The translations under genes and the position numbers were made by a program. DNA of 64,000 nt, taken from the NCBI GenBank assembly GCA_031987425.1, contig DALZZL010000003.1, forward strand, positions 4,919-68,918, read 5' to 3'. Positions 50,574-58,823 of the stretch are shown in pieces. Under the pieces are notes generated by a model. That model worked only from the letters and a program-made list of their open reading frames with translations, had not been told where the DNA came from and made no database searches. The DNA is from Stenotrophomonas_A sp002429615. GTDB lineage: Bacteria > Pseudomonadota > Gammaproteobacteria > Xanthomonadales > Xanthomonadaceae. The stretch's first letter is position 1. Every line of letters starts with the position of its first letter.

Positions 50574-52646
50574 TCAGCCGCGCCGTGCGTAGCGGTAGTC
50601 GCCTGCCTTCGGTTCCGGCGCGCCCACGGCGCCCGCGGCACTGATCACGCGATAACCGCTGGCCGTCGTACTCAAGGAGAACAGCCGCTCGATCGCATGC
50701 GCGAGCGTGCCATCGACCTGGCCGGCCTCCGCATCGAACTCGCTGGGACGCAGGTGCACGTCCAGCAGCGGGCGCAGCGCGTCCAGGCGTACCCAGAACA
50801 TGCTGCCGCTGGCGAAGGTCGCCTTCGTGGTGTCGGGCACCTCGATGCCCATCCGCGCGGCCAGCCCGTGGACCCGCGCTTCGTTCGCGCCCCAGTAGAA
50901 GCCCAGCGGCTGGATGTGGCCTTCGGGCGCGACCAGGCCCAGCGTCGGGTCCTGCGCGAAGGCCGCTGCGATTCCCGACGCGCGTTCGGGTGCCAGCAAC
51001 GCGCCGACCATTTCCTGCCGCCACGCATCGCCATCGCCGCGATGCAGCGAGCGCTTGGTGTGCAGCTTCAGGACCAGGGACACGCCCTCGTTGAGCAGCC
51101 GGTCGGCGACGTGCAGGAAGGGCAGGATGTCGCGGCCGTGATTGGCGAACACGCAGACCTCGCCCTGCAGCCCCTGCGCGTCCAAACAGCGCTGGACATC
51201 GCCGGCCTTGTCCGCGGTCGTGGTGATCACCAGCCTGCAGCCCAGCGCGGCGGCCTTCAGCTGCGCAAGCAGTTCGGACAGCACGTCCACGTAGAAGGCA
51301 TGGATCACCACCGCGGGTACGGCGGTGGCCGCAGGCTCGGCGCGCAGGGACTGGCGGGTAGCCTCCAACCAGGCATGGCCCAGGCGCATGTCCGGTTCCA
51401 GCACGGCGCCCTCGGCCCATTCGTTCCAGGCGTTGATGAACACCAGTCGCTGCGACGCCGGCACCGGCGCGAGGCGCTCGTGGATCGTGCGCCGCAACCA
51501 GTCGCCGTAGCCGCGTGGCGAGGCGTGCCACAGCACGCGGCCCTTGCCGGAACGGCGTGGCTCGTTGTCCCAGCCCGGATTCACGCCGGGGTGGAGTCGA
51601 TAAGCGGGCAACGCGCGCCCGGCCGCATCCGCGGCCAGTGCACGCCAGTCGACGACGTCGCCGGCGAACTCCGGGTTGATCAGCGTCTGCGCGGCCGTGA
51701 CCGACGGTGGGCTGCTCATGTTCGGCGGGAATTCCACCGCGGCATCGAAGCCGATATCGCGTGGATCGGGGCGCTCGAAGCCCTGCACATACGCCAGGTG
51801 GATCTCGCCGATATCGTTCGCGCGGCACCAGTCGCGCCAGCGTTGCGCGGTGGCGGCCGGGTCGGGCATCAGGCTGGGGCGATAGACCAGCAGCATCGGC
51901 CGGCCCTCCACCCGCAGCGCGCGACGATCGCGCAGGTAGGGCGCGATGTGCGCGATGAACGCCAGGTCATCCTCGGCGCTGTGCTGCTGCGCCATCAGCA
52001 CGTCCTGGTCGCGTCCGTCCCAGCGGCGTGCCCAGTTCTCGTTGGCCCAGCACAGGCAGAACGGCAGCTCGATGCGGTCGTCGGCGAGCCATTGCCGCAG
52101 CGGCTGCTCCAGCAGGGTCTGCCCGGCAAACCAGTAGAAGTAGAAACAGAACGCGCCGATGCCATATTCCGACGCCAGCTGTGCCTGCTGCCGCATCACG
52201 TCCACGTCGCGCAGGTCGTAGAAGCCCAGGTCCGCGGGCAGGCGTGGCTGCACATGGCCCTCGAACTGCGGCAGCGCGCGGGTGACGTTGCGCCATTCGG
52301 TGAAGCCCTTGCCCCACCAGCGGTCGTTCTCGGGAATCGGATGGAACTGCGGCAGGTAGAACGCGACCAGCGTGGCCGGCAGTGTCGCCGGCAGCGCCTG
52401 CTGCCGATACGGAACGTGGCCGATGGCGGCTTCGTCCGCGCGCAGCAGGGGGCGCTGCGCCGCGCCGTGCATCGATGGTGCCTTGCCGCGGTCGGGCGCC
52501 GGGGCCCAGGCCGCGCCGCGCGCGAGAAAACGCGCGCGCCAACGGTCACGGGTGGCGTCGTCGAGCGGCAGCGCGCGGAACGCGGCGCGCAGCGCCCGAT
52601 ACAAGGCGTTGCGCGCGGATTGGCCGGAGGAACGCGCTTCGGTCAT
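50574..52646 (-). CDS. GH99-like (WbsX) domain fused to RgpF-like glycan domain
   Basis: A 690-residue protein. Residues about 88-430 match the glycosyltransferase WbsX/GH99-like group: AFYLPQFHPIPENDRWWGKGF, FCFYFYWFAGQTLLEQPL, CWANENWARRWDG and FINAWNEWAEGAVLEPD. Residues about 445-690 resemble rhamnan synthesis protein F (HAFYVDVLSELLAQL, HTKRSLHRGDGDAWRQEMV). Both are found in O-antigen and rhamnan loci. The first 80 residues are Ala/Arg-rich with no known fold. Its start overlaps the ETF-QO stop (TGATG), so it is translated with a respiratory gene, an odd pairing. Role in LPS chain synthesis is inferred. Confidence 0.8.
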   Translation of the reverse strand: MTEARSSGQSARNALYRALRAAFRALPLDDATRDRWRARFLARGAAWAPAPDRGKAPSMHGAAQRPLLRADEAAIGHVPYRQQALPATLPATLVAFYLPQFHPIPENDRWWGKGFTEWRNVTRALPQFEGHVQPRLPADLGFYDLRDVDVMRQQAQLASEYGIGAFCFYFYWFAGQTLLEQPLRQWLADDRIELPFCLCWANENWARRWDGRDQDVLMAQQHSAEDDLAFIAHIAPYLRDRRALRVEGRPMLLVYRPSLMPDPAATAQRWRDWCRANDIGEIHLAYVQGFERPDPRDIGFDAAVEFPPNMSSPPSVTAAQTLINPEFAGDVVDWRALAADAAGRALPAYRLHPGVNPGWDNEPRRSGKGRVLWHASPRGYGDWLRRTIHERLAPVPASQRLVFINAWNEWAEGAVLEPDMRLGHAWLEATRQSLRAEPAATAVPAVVIHAFYVDVLSELLAQLKAAALGCRLVITTTADKAGDVQRCLDAQGLQGEVCVFANHGRDILPFLHVADRLLNEGVSLVLKLHTKRSLHRGDGDAWRQEMVGALLAPERASGIAAAFAQDPTLGLVAPEGHIQPLGFYWGANEARVHGLAARMGIEVPDTTKATFASGSMFWVRLDALRPLLDVHLRPSEFDAEAGQVDGTLAHAIERLFSLSTTASGYRVISAAGAVGAPEPKAGDYRYARRG

Positions 52647-54295
52647 CAGAGGTTCTGGTAATTCGGACCCGAACCACCCTCCGGTGTCACCCAGTTGATG
52701 ATCTCGTACGGGTCCTTGATGTCGCAGGTCTTGCAGTGCACGCAGTTGGCCGCGTTGATCTGCAGGCGCTTGCCGGTGGCGGCGGTCGCGTCGGCGACGA
52801 TCTCGTAGACACCCGCCGGGCAGAAGCGCGTGCAGGGGTTGTCGTATTCCTGCGCGCAACGGGTGACGCACACGTCCGGATCGCGCACGTGCAGGTGCAC
52901 CGGCTGGTCCTCGTCGTGTTCGGTCGCGGCGAAATACACCGCCTGCAGGCGGTCACGCGGGGCCAGGTCACGCTGCACGTAGTCGCGCTTGGGCTCCTCG
53001 TGCTCGCCGACCTTGTCCAGCGCGCTCCAGTCCGGCGCGTTGGCCAGCGTCCACGGCGAATGCCCGCCGAGCGCGGTTTCCCATGCGGCATTGCCCAGGC
53101 CGAACCACAGGCCCTTCTTGAAGCCCGGCTTGATGTTGCGCACCTGCTTCAGCTCGGCCATCGCGTCCGAAGCGCGCAGCCTGGCATCGAAGCCTTCCGG
53201 CGCCAGCTGCGAGGCGGCGAGGTGTTCGGCGGCGAGCATGCCGCTGCGGATCGCCTGGTGCGTGCCCTTGATCTTCGGCACGTTGAGCAGGCCAGCGGTG
53301 TCACCGATGAGCAGCGCGCCGGGCATTTCGACTTTCGGCAACGACTGCCAGCCACCGGTGACGATGGCGCGCGCGCCGGCCGACAGGATGTTGCCGCCTT
53401 CCAGCAGCGGTTTCACCGTCGGGTGGTGCTTCCATTGCTGGAAGGCTTCCCACGGCTTGTACTCCGGATCGTGGTAATCCAGGCCGCTGACGTAGCCCAG
53501 CGCGATCTGGTTGTTTTCCAGGTGGTACAGGAAACTGCCACCGTAGGTCCTGGTATCGGCCGGCCACCCCAGCGTGTGCACGATCTTGCCGGGCGTGACG
53601 CGGCCTTCCGGCACCTGCCATAGCTCCTTGATGCCGATCGAGTAGCTCTGTGGCTGGCTGTCCTGGTCCAGCGCGAAGCGCTTGATCAGGCGCTTGGTGA
53701 GGTGGCCGCGCGCGCCCTCGGCGAGCACGGTGACCTTGGCGCGGATGTCGATGCCGGCGGTGAAGCCGGGCTTGTGCGAACCGTCCTTGGCCACGCCCAT
53801 GTCGCCGATGCGCACGCCGACGACCTTGCCGTCTTCGTCATGCAGGGTTTCGGCGGCGGCGAAGCCGGGATAGATCTCCACGCCCAGCGCTTCGGCCTGC
53901 GGCGCCAGCCAGGCGCACATCGCGCCCAGGCTGACGATGAAGTTGCCGTGGTTGCGCATGCCCGGCGGCACGATCGGCAGCTTGTGGCCGCCGTCCTTGG
54001 TGAGGAACCAGAATTCGTCCTCGCCGGCGGGCACGCAGATCGGAGGCGGGTTGTCGCGCCAGCCGGGCAGCAGCTGGTCCAGCGGCTCGGGCTCGATCAC
54101 CGCGCCGGACAGGATCTGCGCGCCGATGGTGCTGGCTTTCTCGATGACGCAGACCGACAGTTCCGGGTTGAGCTGCTTCAGGCGGATGGCAAAGGCCAGC
54201 CCCGACGGGCCGGCGCCCACGGTGACGACGTCGTACTCCATCACGTCACGTTCGATTGTTTCGGACGCGACTGCGCCGACTCCGGTTTCCGACAT
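52646..54295 (-). CDS. Electron transfer flavoprotein-ubiquinone oxidoreductase
   Basis: A 549-residue membrane-associated flavo-iron-sulfur enzyme that passes electrons from ETF (EtfAB, 33297-34981) to ubiquinone. FAD loop VTVGAGPSGLA near residue 25, the ubiquinone-binding region around GHKLPIVPPGMRNHG, LLIGDTAGLLNVPKIKGTH, and C-terminal cysteines for the 4Fe-4S cluster (CVTRC, CTRFCPAGVYE, CVHCKTCDIKDP). ATG at 54295; divergent from alkB with 116 bp between starts. Confidence 0.96.
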   Translation of the reverse strand: MSETGVGAVASETIERDVMEYDVVTVGAGPSGLAFAIRLKQLNPELSVCVIEKASTIGAQILSGAVIEPEPLDQLLPGWRDNPPPICVPAGEDEFWFLTKDGGHKLPIVPPGMRNHGNFIVSLGAMCAWLAPQAEALGVEIYPGFAAAETLHDEDGKVVGVRIGDMGVAKDGSHKPGFTAGIDIRAKVTVLAEGARGHLTKRLIKRFALDQDSQPQSYSIGIKELWQVPEGRVTPGKIVHTLGWPADTRTYGGSFLYHLENNQIALGYVSGLDYHDPEYKPWEAFQQWKHHPTVKPLLEGGNILSAGARAIVTGGWQSLPKVEMPGALLIGDTAGLLNVPKIKGTHQAIRSGMLAAEHLAASQLAPEGFDARLRASDAMAELKQVRNIKPGFKKGLWFGLGNAAWETALGGHSPWTLANAPDWSALDKVGEHEEPKRDYVQRDLAPRDRLQAVYFAATEHDEDQPVHLHVRDPDVCVTRCAQEYDNPCTRFCPAGVYEIVADATAATGKRLQINAANCVHCKTCDIKDPYEIINWVTPEGGSGPNYQNL

Positions 54296-54411
54296 CTGCT
54301 CCGCTCCCGTTTGGCTCGATGGCTAGCGGCTATTTTCAGGGTTTGCGCGGGGCCGGGCAAATTCCGGACGGCGGCGTATGGCGCCCTGGCCCGGCGTGCT
54401 AGCGTGGCGGG

Positions 54412-54993
54412 ATGCGGATCGACCTGCCCGGCGCGGATGTCCAGTGGTTTCCGGGGTGGTTGGCCGCGCCGGAAGCCGAGGCCCTGCGCCTGGACCTGCT
54501 GGCGCAGGTGGCCTGGGAAGTGCACCGCATCCGCCTGTTCGGACGCGAGGTGGACTCACCGCGGCTGAGCAGCTGGATCGGCGATCCGGCGGCGCGCTAC
54601 CGCTATTCGGGGGCGGAATTCCAGCCGCATCCCTGGCCGGCCTCGCTGGCGCCGCTGCGGGAGCGGTTGGAGATCGCGTTCGCGGCCGGGTTCAACAGCG
54701 TGCTGGTCAACCGCTACCGCGACGGGCAGGACGCGATGGGCTGGCATAGCGACGACGAACCGGAACTGGGCGTGCGGCCGGTGATCGCTTCGCTGAGCCT
54801 GGGGGCGCCCAGGCGCTTCGTGTTCCGGCACCGGCAGGACAAGGCGCTCAAGCGCGAGGTCGTGCTCGGGCATGGCGACCTGCTGCTGATGGCCGGTCAG
54901 ACCCAGCGGCACTATCACCATGCACTGCCGCGTACCGCGCGGCCGGTGGGGGAGCGGATCAATCTGACCTTCCGCCGTATCGCGGCAACCTAG
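54412..54993 (+). CDS. alkB: AlkB-family 2-oxoglutarate/Fe(II) dioxygenase (alkylated nucleic acid repair)
   Basis: A 193-residue AlkB-like oxygenase, removing methyl groups from alkylated bases by oxidation. The iron ligands H112 and D114 (MGWHSDDE) and a distal His at about 169-170 (HYHHALP) are present, and R182/R188 (ERINLTFRR) bind 2-oxoglutarate. LVNRYRDGQD and the SLSLGAPRRFVFRHR strand are family marks, nearest to the ABH2/ABH3-like bacterial group. Short for E. coli AlkB (about 216 residues) but normal for this branch. Confidence 0.9.
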   Translation: MRIDLPGADVQWFPGWLAAPEAEALRLDLLAQVAWEVHRIRLFGREVDSPRLSSWIGDPAARYRYSGAEFQPHPWPASLAPLRERLEIAFAAGFNSVLVNRYRDGQDAMGWHSDDEPELGVRPVIASLSLGAPRRFVFRHRQDKALKREVVLGHGDLLLMAGQTQRHYHHALPRTARPVGERINLTFRRIAAT

Positions 54994-55027
54994 CGCGCGG
55001 AGACAGGCGCTCCCGCCGCGCTGCCGT

Positions 55028-55091
55028 TGTAGGAGCGGCTTCAGCCGCGACCGCCATGATCCCTGCAGTCGCGGCTGAAGCCGCTCCTACA
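55028..55091. repeat. Paired REP-like element
   Basis: Two 24-bp arms (55028-55051 and 55068-55091) are exact reverse complements; each contains the inner palindrome GCGGCT-TC-AGCCGC. The 16-bp spacer is unique. This sequence type (GTAGGAGCGGCTTCAGCCGC) is a well-known repeat of xanthomonads, spread between genes. It sits after alkB and before the convergent lipoprotein gene. Confidence 0.85.
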
Positions 55092-55155
55092 CGAGCGGAC
55101 ATAGGCGGGCATGGGCGGAACAGCCCGCCAACAATGGACTACAACCCCAAAGCGC

Positions 55156-55794
55156 TCAGCGCGGCGGCTGCACCGCATCGCGTTGGCCGGTCTGCAGCGT
55201 CCAGCCCACCAGTTCACCGGTGGTCTGCTGCAGCGCCTGCTCGAATGCCGCCGCTACCGAGGCCACGTCCGTCGCGCTGGCCGGGCGTGCCACCAGGATC
55301 GTGCGCGAGCCGACCACGCGCTGGTCGGTGCTGTGCAGCAGCTTGGCGTTGAGTTCGATCGTCGCCGACGGCAACGCCTGCCCGGCGTAGTCCGATTCGA
55401 AGCGGCGCAGGTCCAGCACCAGCCGGTAGTCGGCGCGGATGCCATCGCTGGTGCGGCCGACGCCGGGAATCTTGCCGCTGTCCTCGAAGGCGCGCAGCAC
55501 CGTGCCCTCGACGATGTCGGTGGCCGGCTGCGCCCAGGTCGCACCCTGGTACACCTGCAGTTCGGCCGGGGTCGGGCGCACGTTGATGCGCGGGCTGTCG
55601 ACCAGCCGCGAGGCGGTCGGCTTGACGATGGCCAGCTGCCAGGTCACCTGCGGCCACGACGCATCAGTGGCCACGCGCACGTCGGGAGAGAAGATCGTCA
55701 CCGGCTCGCGCGAACCGGTCGAGAGGATGGAGCAGCCACCCAGCGCGAGCAGCGACAGGCACAGCCAGGCACGGACAGGACGCATCGGCTTCAT
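55156..55794 (-). CDS. ABC-type transport auxiliary lipoprotein (PqiC/YmbA-like)
   Basis: A 212-residue lipoprotein with lipobox LALGGC (Cys about residue 21), of the ABC_trans_aux family that accompanies MCE/Mla lipid transporters. Probably sits on the inner face of the outer membrane. The mature part has the typical IFSPDVRVATDASWPQVTW and VDSPRINVRPTPAEL. Last gene of the four-gene Mla-type operon; overlaps the MlaD-like gene by 4 bp. Confidence 0.85.
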   Translation of the reverse strand: MKPMRPVRAWLCLSLLALGGCSILSTGSREPVTIFSPDVRVATDASWPQVTWQLAIVKPTASRLVDSPRINVRPTPAELQVYQGATWAQPATDIVEGTVLRAFEDSGKIPGVGRTSDGIRADYRLVLDLRRFESDYAGQALPSATIELNAKLLHSTDQRVVGSRTILVARPASATDVASVAAAFEQALQQTTGELVGWTLQTGQRDAVQPPR

Positions 55795-56717
55795 TTGGGT
55801 TCAAACTCCTTCGGTGCGTCGCGACCCAGCAGGTAGCGCGCGGGATTGTTCTCCAGCCGGTCGCTGACCCGGCGCAGGTCGCGGATCAGCCCGCGCAGTT
55901 CGTTGAGCGTGGGGCCCAGCTGGCCCAGGCCGTCGTTGGCGAAGCTGTTGATGGCGGCACGGTTGTCGCCGAGGATGCCGTTGGCGTTGTTGGCCGCCGC
56001 GTCCAGCTTGGTCAACGTGGAATCGAGCTTGTCCAGGATCGGCGGCAGCTGCTGCACCAGGTTCTTGTCCAGGTGCTCGATGGCGCCGTTGGTGGTGTTC
56101 AAGGTGCGGTCCAGGTTGCGCGCCGCATCGCGCGCGCTGACCAGCAGCGCGCCCACGCCCTCGTCGCGGCTGTTGAGCGAGTTGCTGATCTTCTCCAGGT
56201 TCTGCAGCGTCGCCGAGATACTGGCCACGTTGCGGTCGCTCAGCACCTGGTCGAGCCGCTCGACGATGCGGTTGGCGGTATCGGTGATGTTCTGCAATGC
56301 CGAGGGCGTGGTCTGGATGATCGGCGCGTCGCTCTTGTCCACCGAGGTCAGCGCCGGGGACTCCGGCGTGCCACCGGTCAGCTGGATGATCGACGGCCCG
56401 GTGAGGCTGGTGATCGCCAGCTTGGCACGGGTGTCGACCTTGATCGGCGTGGTCGAGTTCAGGCGGATACGCGCCACCACCTGGCGCGGATCGTTCGGCG
56501 CCAGGGTCAGCTCGGTGATCGAGCCGACCGCGATGCCGTTGTACTGCACCGGGCTGCCGACCGACAGGCCGGTCACCGCCTCGCGGAACACCACGCGGTA
56601 GTACTGCCAGGTGCGGTCGGAGGAATACTTGGCGGCCCACAGGCCGAACAGCAGCAGTGCCAGGCCCGCCACGATGGTGAAGGCGCCGATCAGCACGTAG
56701 TTGGCTTTGGTTTCCAT
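55791..56717 (-). CDS. MlaD/MCE family lipid-binding protein
   Basis: A 308-residue protein with one N-terminal membrane anchor (VLIGAFTIVAGLALLLFGLW) and an MCE domain (about 40-120, with VTGLSVGSPVQYNGIAVG), followed by a long helical tail (ISATLQNLEKISNSLNSR and further heptads). It would form the substrate-binding ring of a phospholipid ABC transporter between the membranes. Translationally linked to the ATPase gene (shared base at 56717). Confidence 0.9.
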   Translation of the reverse strand: METKANYVLIGAFTIVAGLALLLFGLWAAKYSSDRTWQYYRVVFREAVTGLSVGSPVQYNGIAVGSITELTLAPNDPRQVVARIRLNSTTPIKVDTRAKLAITSLTGPSIIQLTGGTPESPALTSVDKSDAPIIQTTPSALQNITDTANRIVERLDQVLSDRNVASISATLQNLEKISNSLNSRDEGVGALLVSARDAARNLDRTLNTTNGAIEHLDKNLVQQLPPILDKLDSTLTKLDAAANNANGILGDNRAAINSFANDGLGQLGPTLNELRGLIRDLRRVSDRLENNPARYLLGRDAPKEFEPK

Positions 56718-57541
56718 CAGGCGGTCTCGCTCGATTCGTTCTTCGCCTCGCGCGCGGCACGCGCACGGGGACCGTGGAAGTATTCCTGCACCCAGGGATG
56801 GTCGATCTTCTCGACTTCCGCCAGCGGCGCATTGGCGATGACCTTGCGGTCGGCCAGCACCGCGACGCGGTCGCAGATCGCGTACAGCGTGTCCAGATCA
56901 TGGGTGATCAGGAACACGGTCAGCCCGAGGGCTTCCTGCAGCGTCTTGATCAGCCGGTCGAACGCGGCCGCGCCGATCGGGTCCAGGCCGGCGGTCGGTT
57001 CGTCCAGGAACAGCAGCGGCGGATCCAGCGCCAGCGCGCGTGCCAGGCCGGCGCGCTTGCGCATGCCGCCGGACAGCTGCGAGGGCAGCTTGTCGAGCGC
57101 GTCGGCCGGCAGGCCGGCGAGTTTGATCTTCAGCAACGCCAGTTCGTAGAACCAGCGTTCGGGAAACTCGCGGTGCCGCTCCTTCAGCGGCACCTGCACG
57201 TTCTCACCCACCGACAGCGAGGAGAACAGCGCACCGTCCTGGAACAGCACGCCGGTATTGCGGGTGATGTGGTCGCGGTCGGCCGGGTCTTCGGAGATCG
57301 GGTCGGCACCGAGGACCTCGATCTGCCCGGCATCGGGCCGGCGCAGCCCCAGGATGCTGCGCATCAGCACCGACTTGCCGGTGCCCGAGCCACCCACCAC
57401 GCCGAGGATCTCGCCGCGGCGCACGTCGAGGTCGAGGTTTTCGTGTACCACCTGGCTGCCGAAGCGGTTTACCAGGCCGCGCACGGAGATGGCGATCTCC
57501 GGGCCGGCGTCGGCGTCTTCGCGGCGCTTGTGGATCGCCAT
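56717..57541 (-). CDS. MlaF-type lipid transport ABC ATPase
   Basis: A 274-residue ATPase. Walker A GGSGTGKS (50-57), Q-loop LFQDGALFSSLS, signature LSGGMRKR, Walker B LLFLDEP, switch His TVFLITHDLDT. LSGGMRKRAGLARALALDP is typical of the Mla/MCE ATPases. Powers lipid movement with the permease encoded before it. The start at 57541 (MAIHKRRE) shares a base with the permease stop. Confidence 0.92.
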   Translation of the reverse strand: MAIHKRREDADAGPEIAISVRGLVNRFGSQVVHENLDLDVRRGEILGVVGGSGTGKSVLMRSILGLRRPDAGQIEVLGADPISEDPADRDHITRNTGVLFQDGALFSSLSVGENVQVPLKERHREFPERWFYELALLKIKLAGLPADALDKLPSQLSGGMRKRAGLARALALDPPLLFLDEPTAGLDPIGAAAFDRLIKTLQEALGLTVFLITHDLDTLYAICDRVAVLADRKVIANAPLAEVEKIDHPWVQEYFHGPRARAAREAKNESSETA

Positions 57542-58662
57542 CACCAGCCCACCTTCATGAACCACAGCGCGAACATGGCGTCGAGGATGATGACCAGCGA
57601 GATCGTCTGCACCACGCTGGAAGTCGTGCGCTCGCCGACCGACTGCGCGGTGCCGGTGACCTTGAGCCCTTCCAGGCAGCCGATCAGCGCGATCACCAGC
57701 GCGAACACCGGGGCCTTGGACATGCCGACCAGGAAGTGACGCACCTGCATGGTCTCGTGCATGCGCGCCAGATACATCTGCGGCGGGATGCCCAGGTCGA
57801 AGGCGCCCACGGTGACGCCGCCGGCCAGGCCGGCGATCATCGCGATGAAGGTCAGCAGCGGCAGCATCACCAGCAGGGCGAGCAGGCGCGGGATCACCAG
57901 CAGGTCGATCGGATCCAGGCCCAGGGTCTGGATCGCGTCGATCTCCTCGCGCGATTTCATCGCGCCGATCTGCGCGGTGAACGCGCTGGCGGTGCGGCCG
58001 GCCAGCACGATGGCGGTGAGCAGCACGGCGAACTCGCGCAGGAAGGCGATGCTCACCAGCTCCACGACATAGATCTCCGCGCCGAAGTCGCGCAGGATCG
58101 TCGAGCCGAGGAAGGCGATCACCGCGCCCACCAGGTACGAGAGCAGGACCACCAGCGGCACCGCGTCCAGGCCGACCTGCTCCATGTGGCTGACGGTCGC
58201 GGTCAGCCGGAAGCGGCGCGGTTCGCGGAACAGGCGCGCCAGCTTCACCAGGTTCTCGCCGAGGAAGCTGGCGAGCTGGACGATGTCCTTGCCGGTGTTG
58301 TGCACCGTGCGGCCGAGGCGCTCCAGCGCCGCGGCGAAACCATAGTCACGGCGCGGCTTGGGGCGGTCGTCCTCGAGTTCCTCGATGGTGCACACCAGGG
58401 CGCGGTGGTCGTCGCGGAAGCTGATGGCGTCGTCGGCCAGCCCGGCACGCCGCGCGAAGCGCAGCAGCTGCAGCACGCCGGCCGAATCCAGCTGGGAGAT
58501 GCCGCTGGCGTCTATCCGGCAGGGCTCGGCCGGCAGCTCGCGCAGCAGCTCGGCGGCGCTGATGGCGGTATCGAGCACCCAGCTGCCGGCCAGCCGGATC
58601 CGTCCCGGATCATCCTGGTCCCGGTCGAGCGTAGGTGGCTGTGGGGAAATGTGGTCGCGCAT
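57541..58662 (-). CDS. MlaE-type permease with N-terminal STAS-like domain
   Basis: A 373-residue permease. The first ~100 residues look STAS-like (RIDASGISQLDSAGVLQLLRF), the rest is MlaE permease with about five to six spans (AVIAFLGSTILRDFGAEIYVV, TAQIGAMKSREEIDAIQTLG, the family hallmark). Elsewhere the STAS protein MlaB is separate, but N-terminal fusions are common in proteobacteria. Start 58662 (MRDHISPQPP) chosen; 58680 and 58767 are alternatives, none with a good ribosome site. First gene of the operon. Confidence 0.88.
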   Translation of the reverse strand: MRDHISPQPPTLDRDQDDPGRIRLAGSWVLDTAISAAELLRELPAEPCRIDASGISQLDSAGVLQLLRFARRAGLADDAISFRDDHRALVCTIEELEDDRPKPRRDYGFAAALERLGRTVHNTGKDIVQLASFLGENLVKLARLFREPRRFRLTATVSHMEQVGLDAVPLVVLLSYLVGAVIAFLGSTILRDFGAEIYVVELVSIAFLREFAVLLTAIVLAGRTASAFTAQIGAMKSREEIDAIQTLGLDPIDLLVIPRLLALLVMLPLLTFIAMIAGLAGGVTVGAFDLGIPPQMYLARMHETMQVRHFLVGMSKAPVFALVIALIGCLEGLKVTGTAQSVGERTTSSVVQTISLVIILDAMFALWFMKVGW

Positions 58663-58738
58663 CCGTGCGGGAGCATACATGGGCGGGTGTGTTTGGCGTA
58701 TCCGCATTCGTGGCCGCGCATCGGTGCCGTGCGATGGT

Positions 58739-58768
58739 TTACAGCCGGCGAGCGGCTGGACATACACT
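58739..58768 (+). promoter_or_regulatory. Candidate promoter of the threonine/serine exporter gene
   Basis: TTACAG (58739-58744) and TACACT (58763-58768) with an 18-bp spacer, 56 bp before the ATG at 58824. The match is moderate. Confidence 0.45.
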
Positions 58769-58823
58769 GGCGAGCCAGGCCGGATCGCCGGTCCGGTCCC
58801 TCCGCCTGCTCCGACACCGCCGA

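Noticed and set aside
50697..52661. Open frame of 654 codons on the plus strand
   Set aside because: Antisense to the GH99-like gene; Arg/Gln/His-rich with no motifs.
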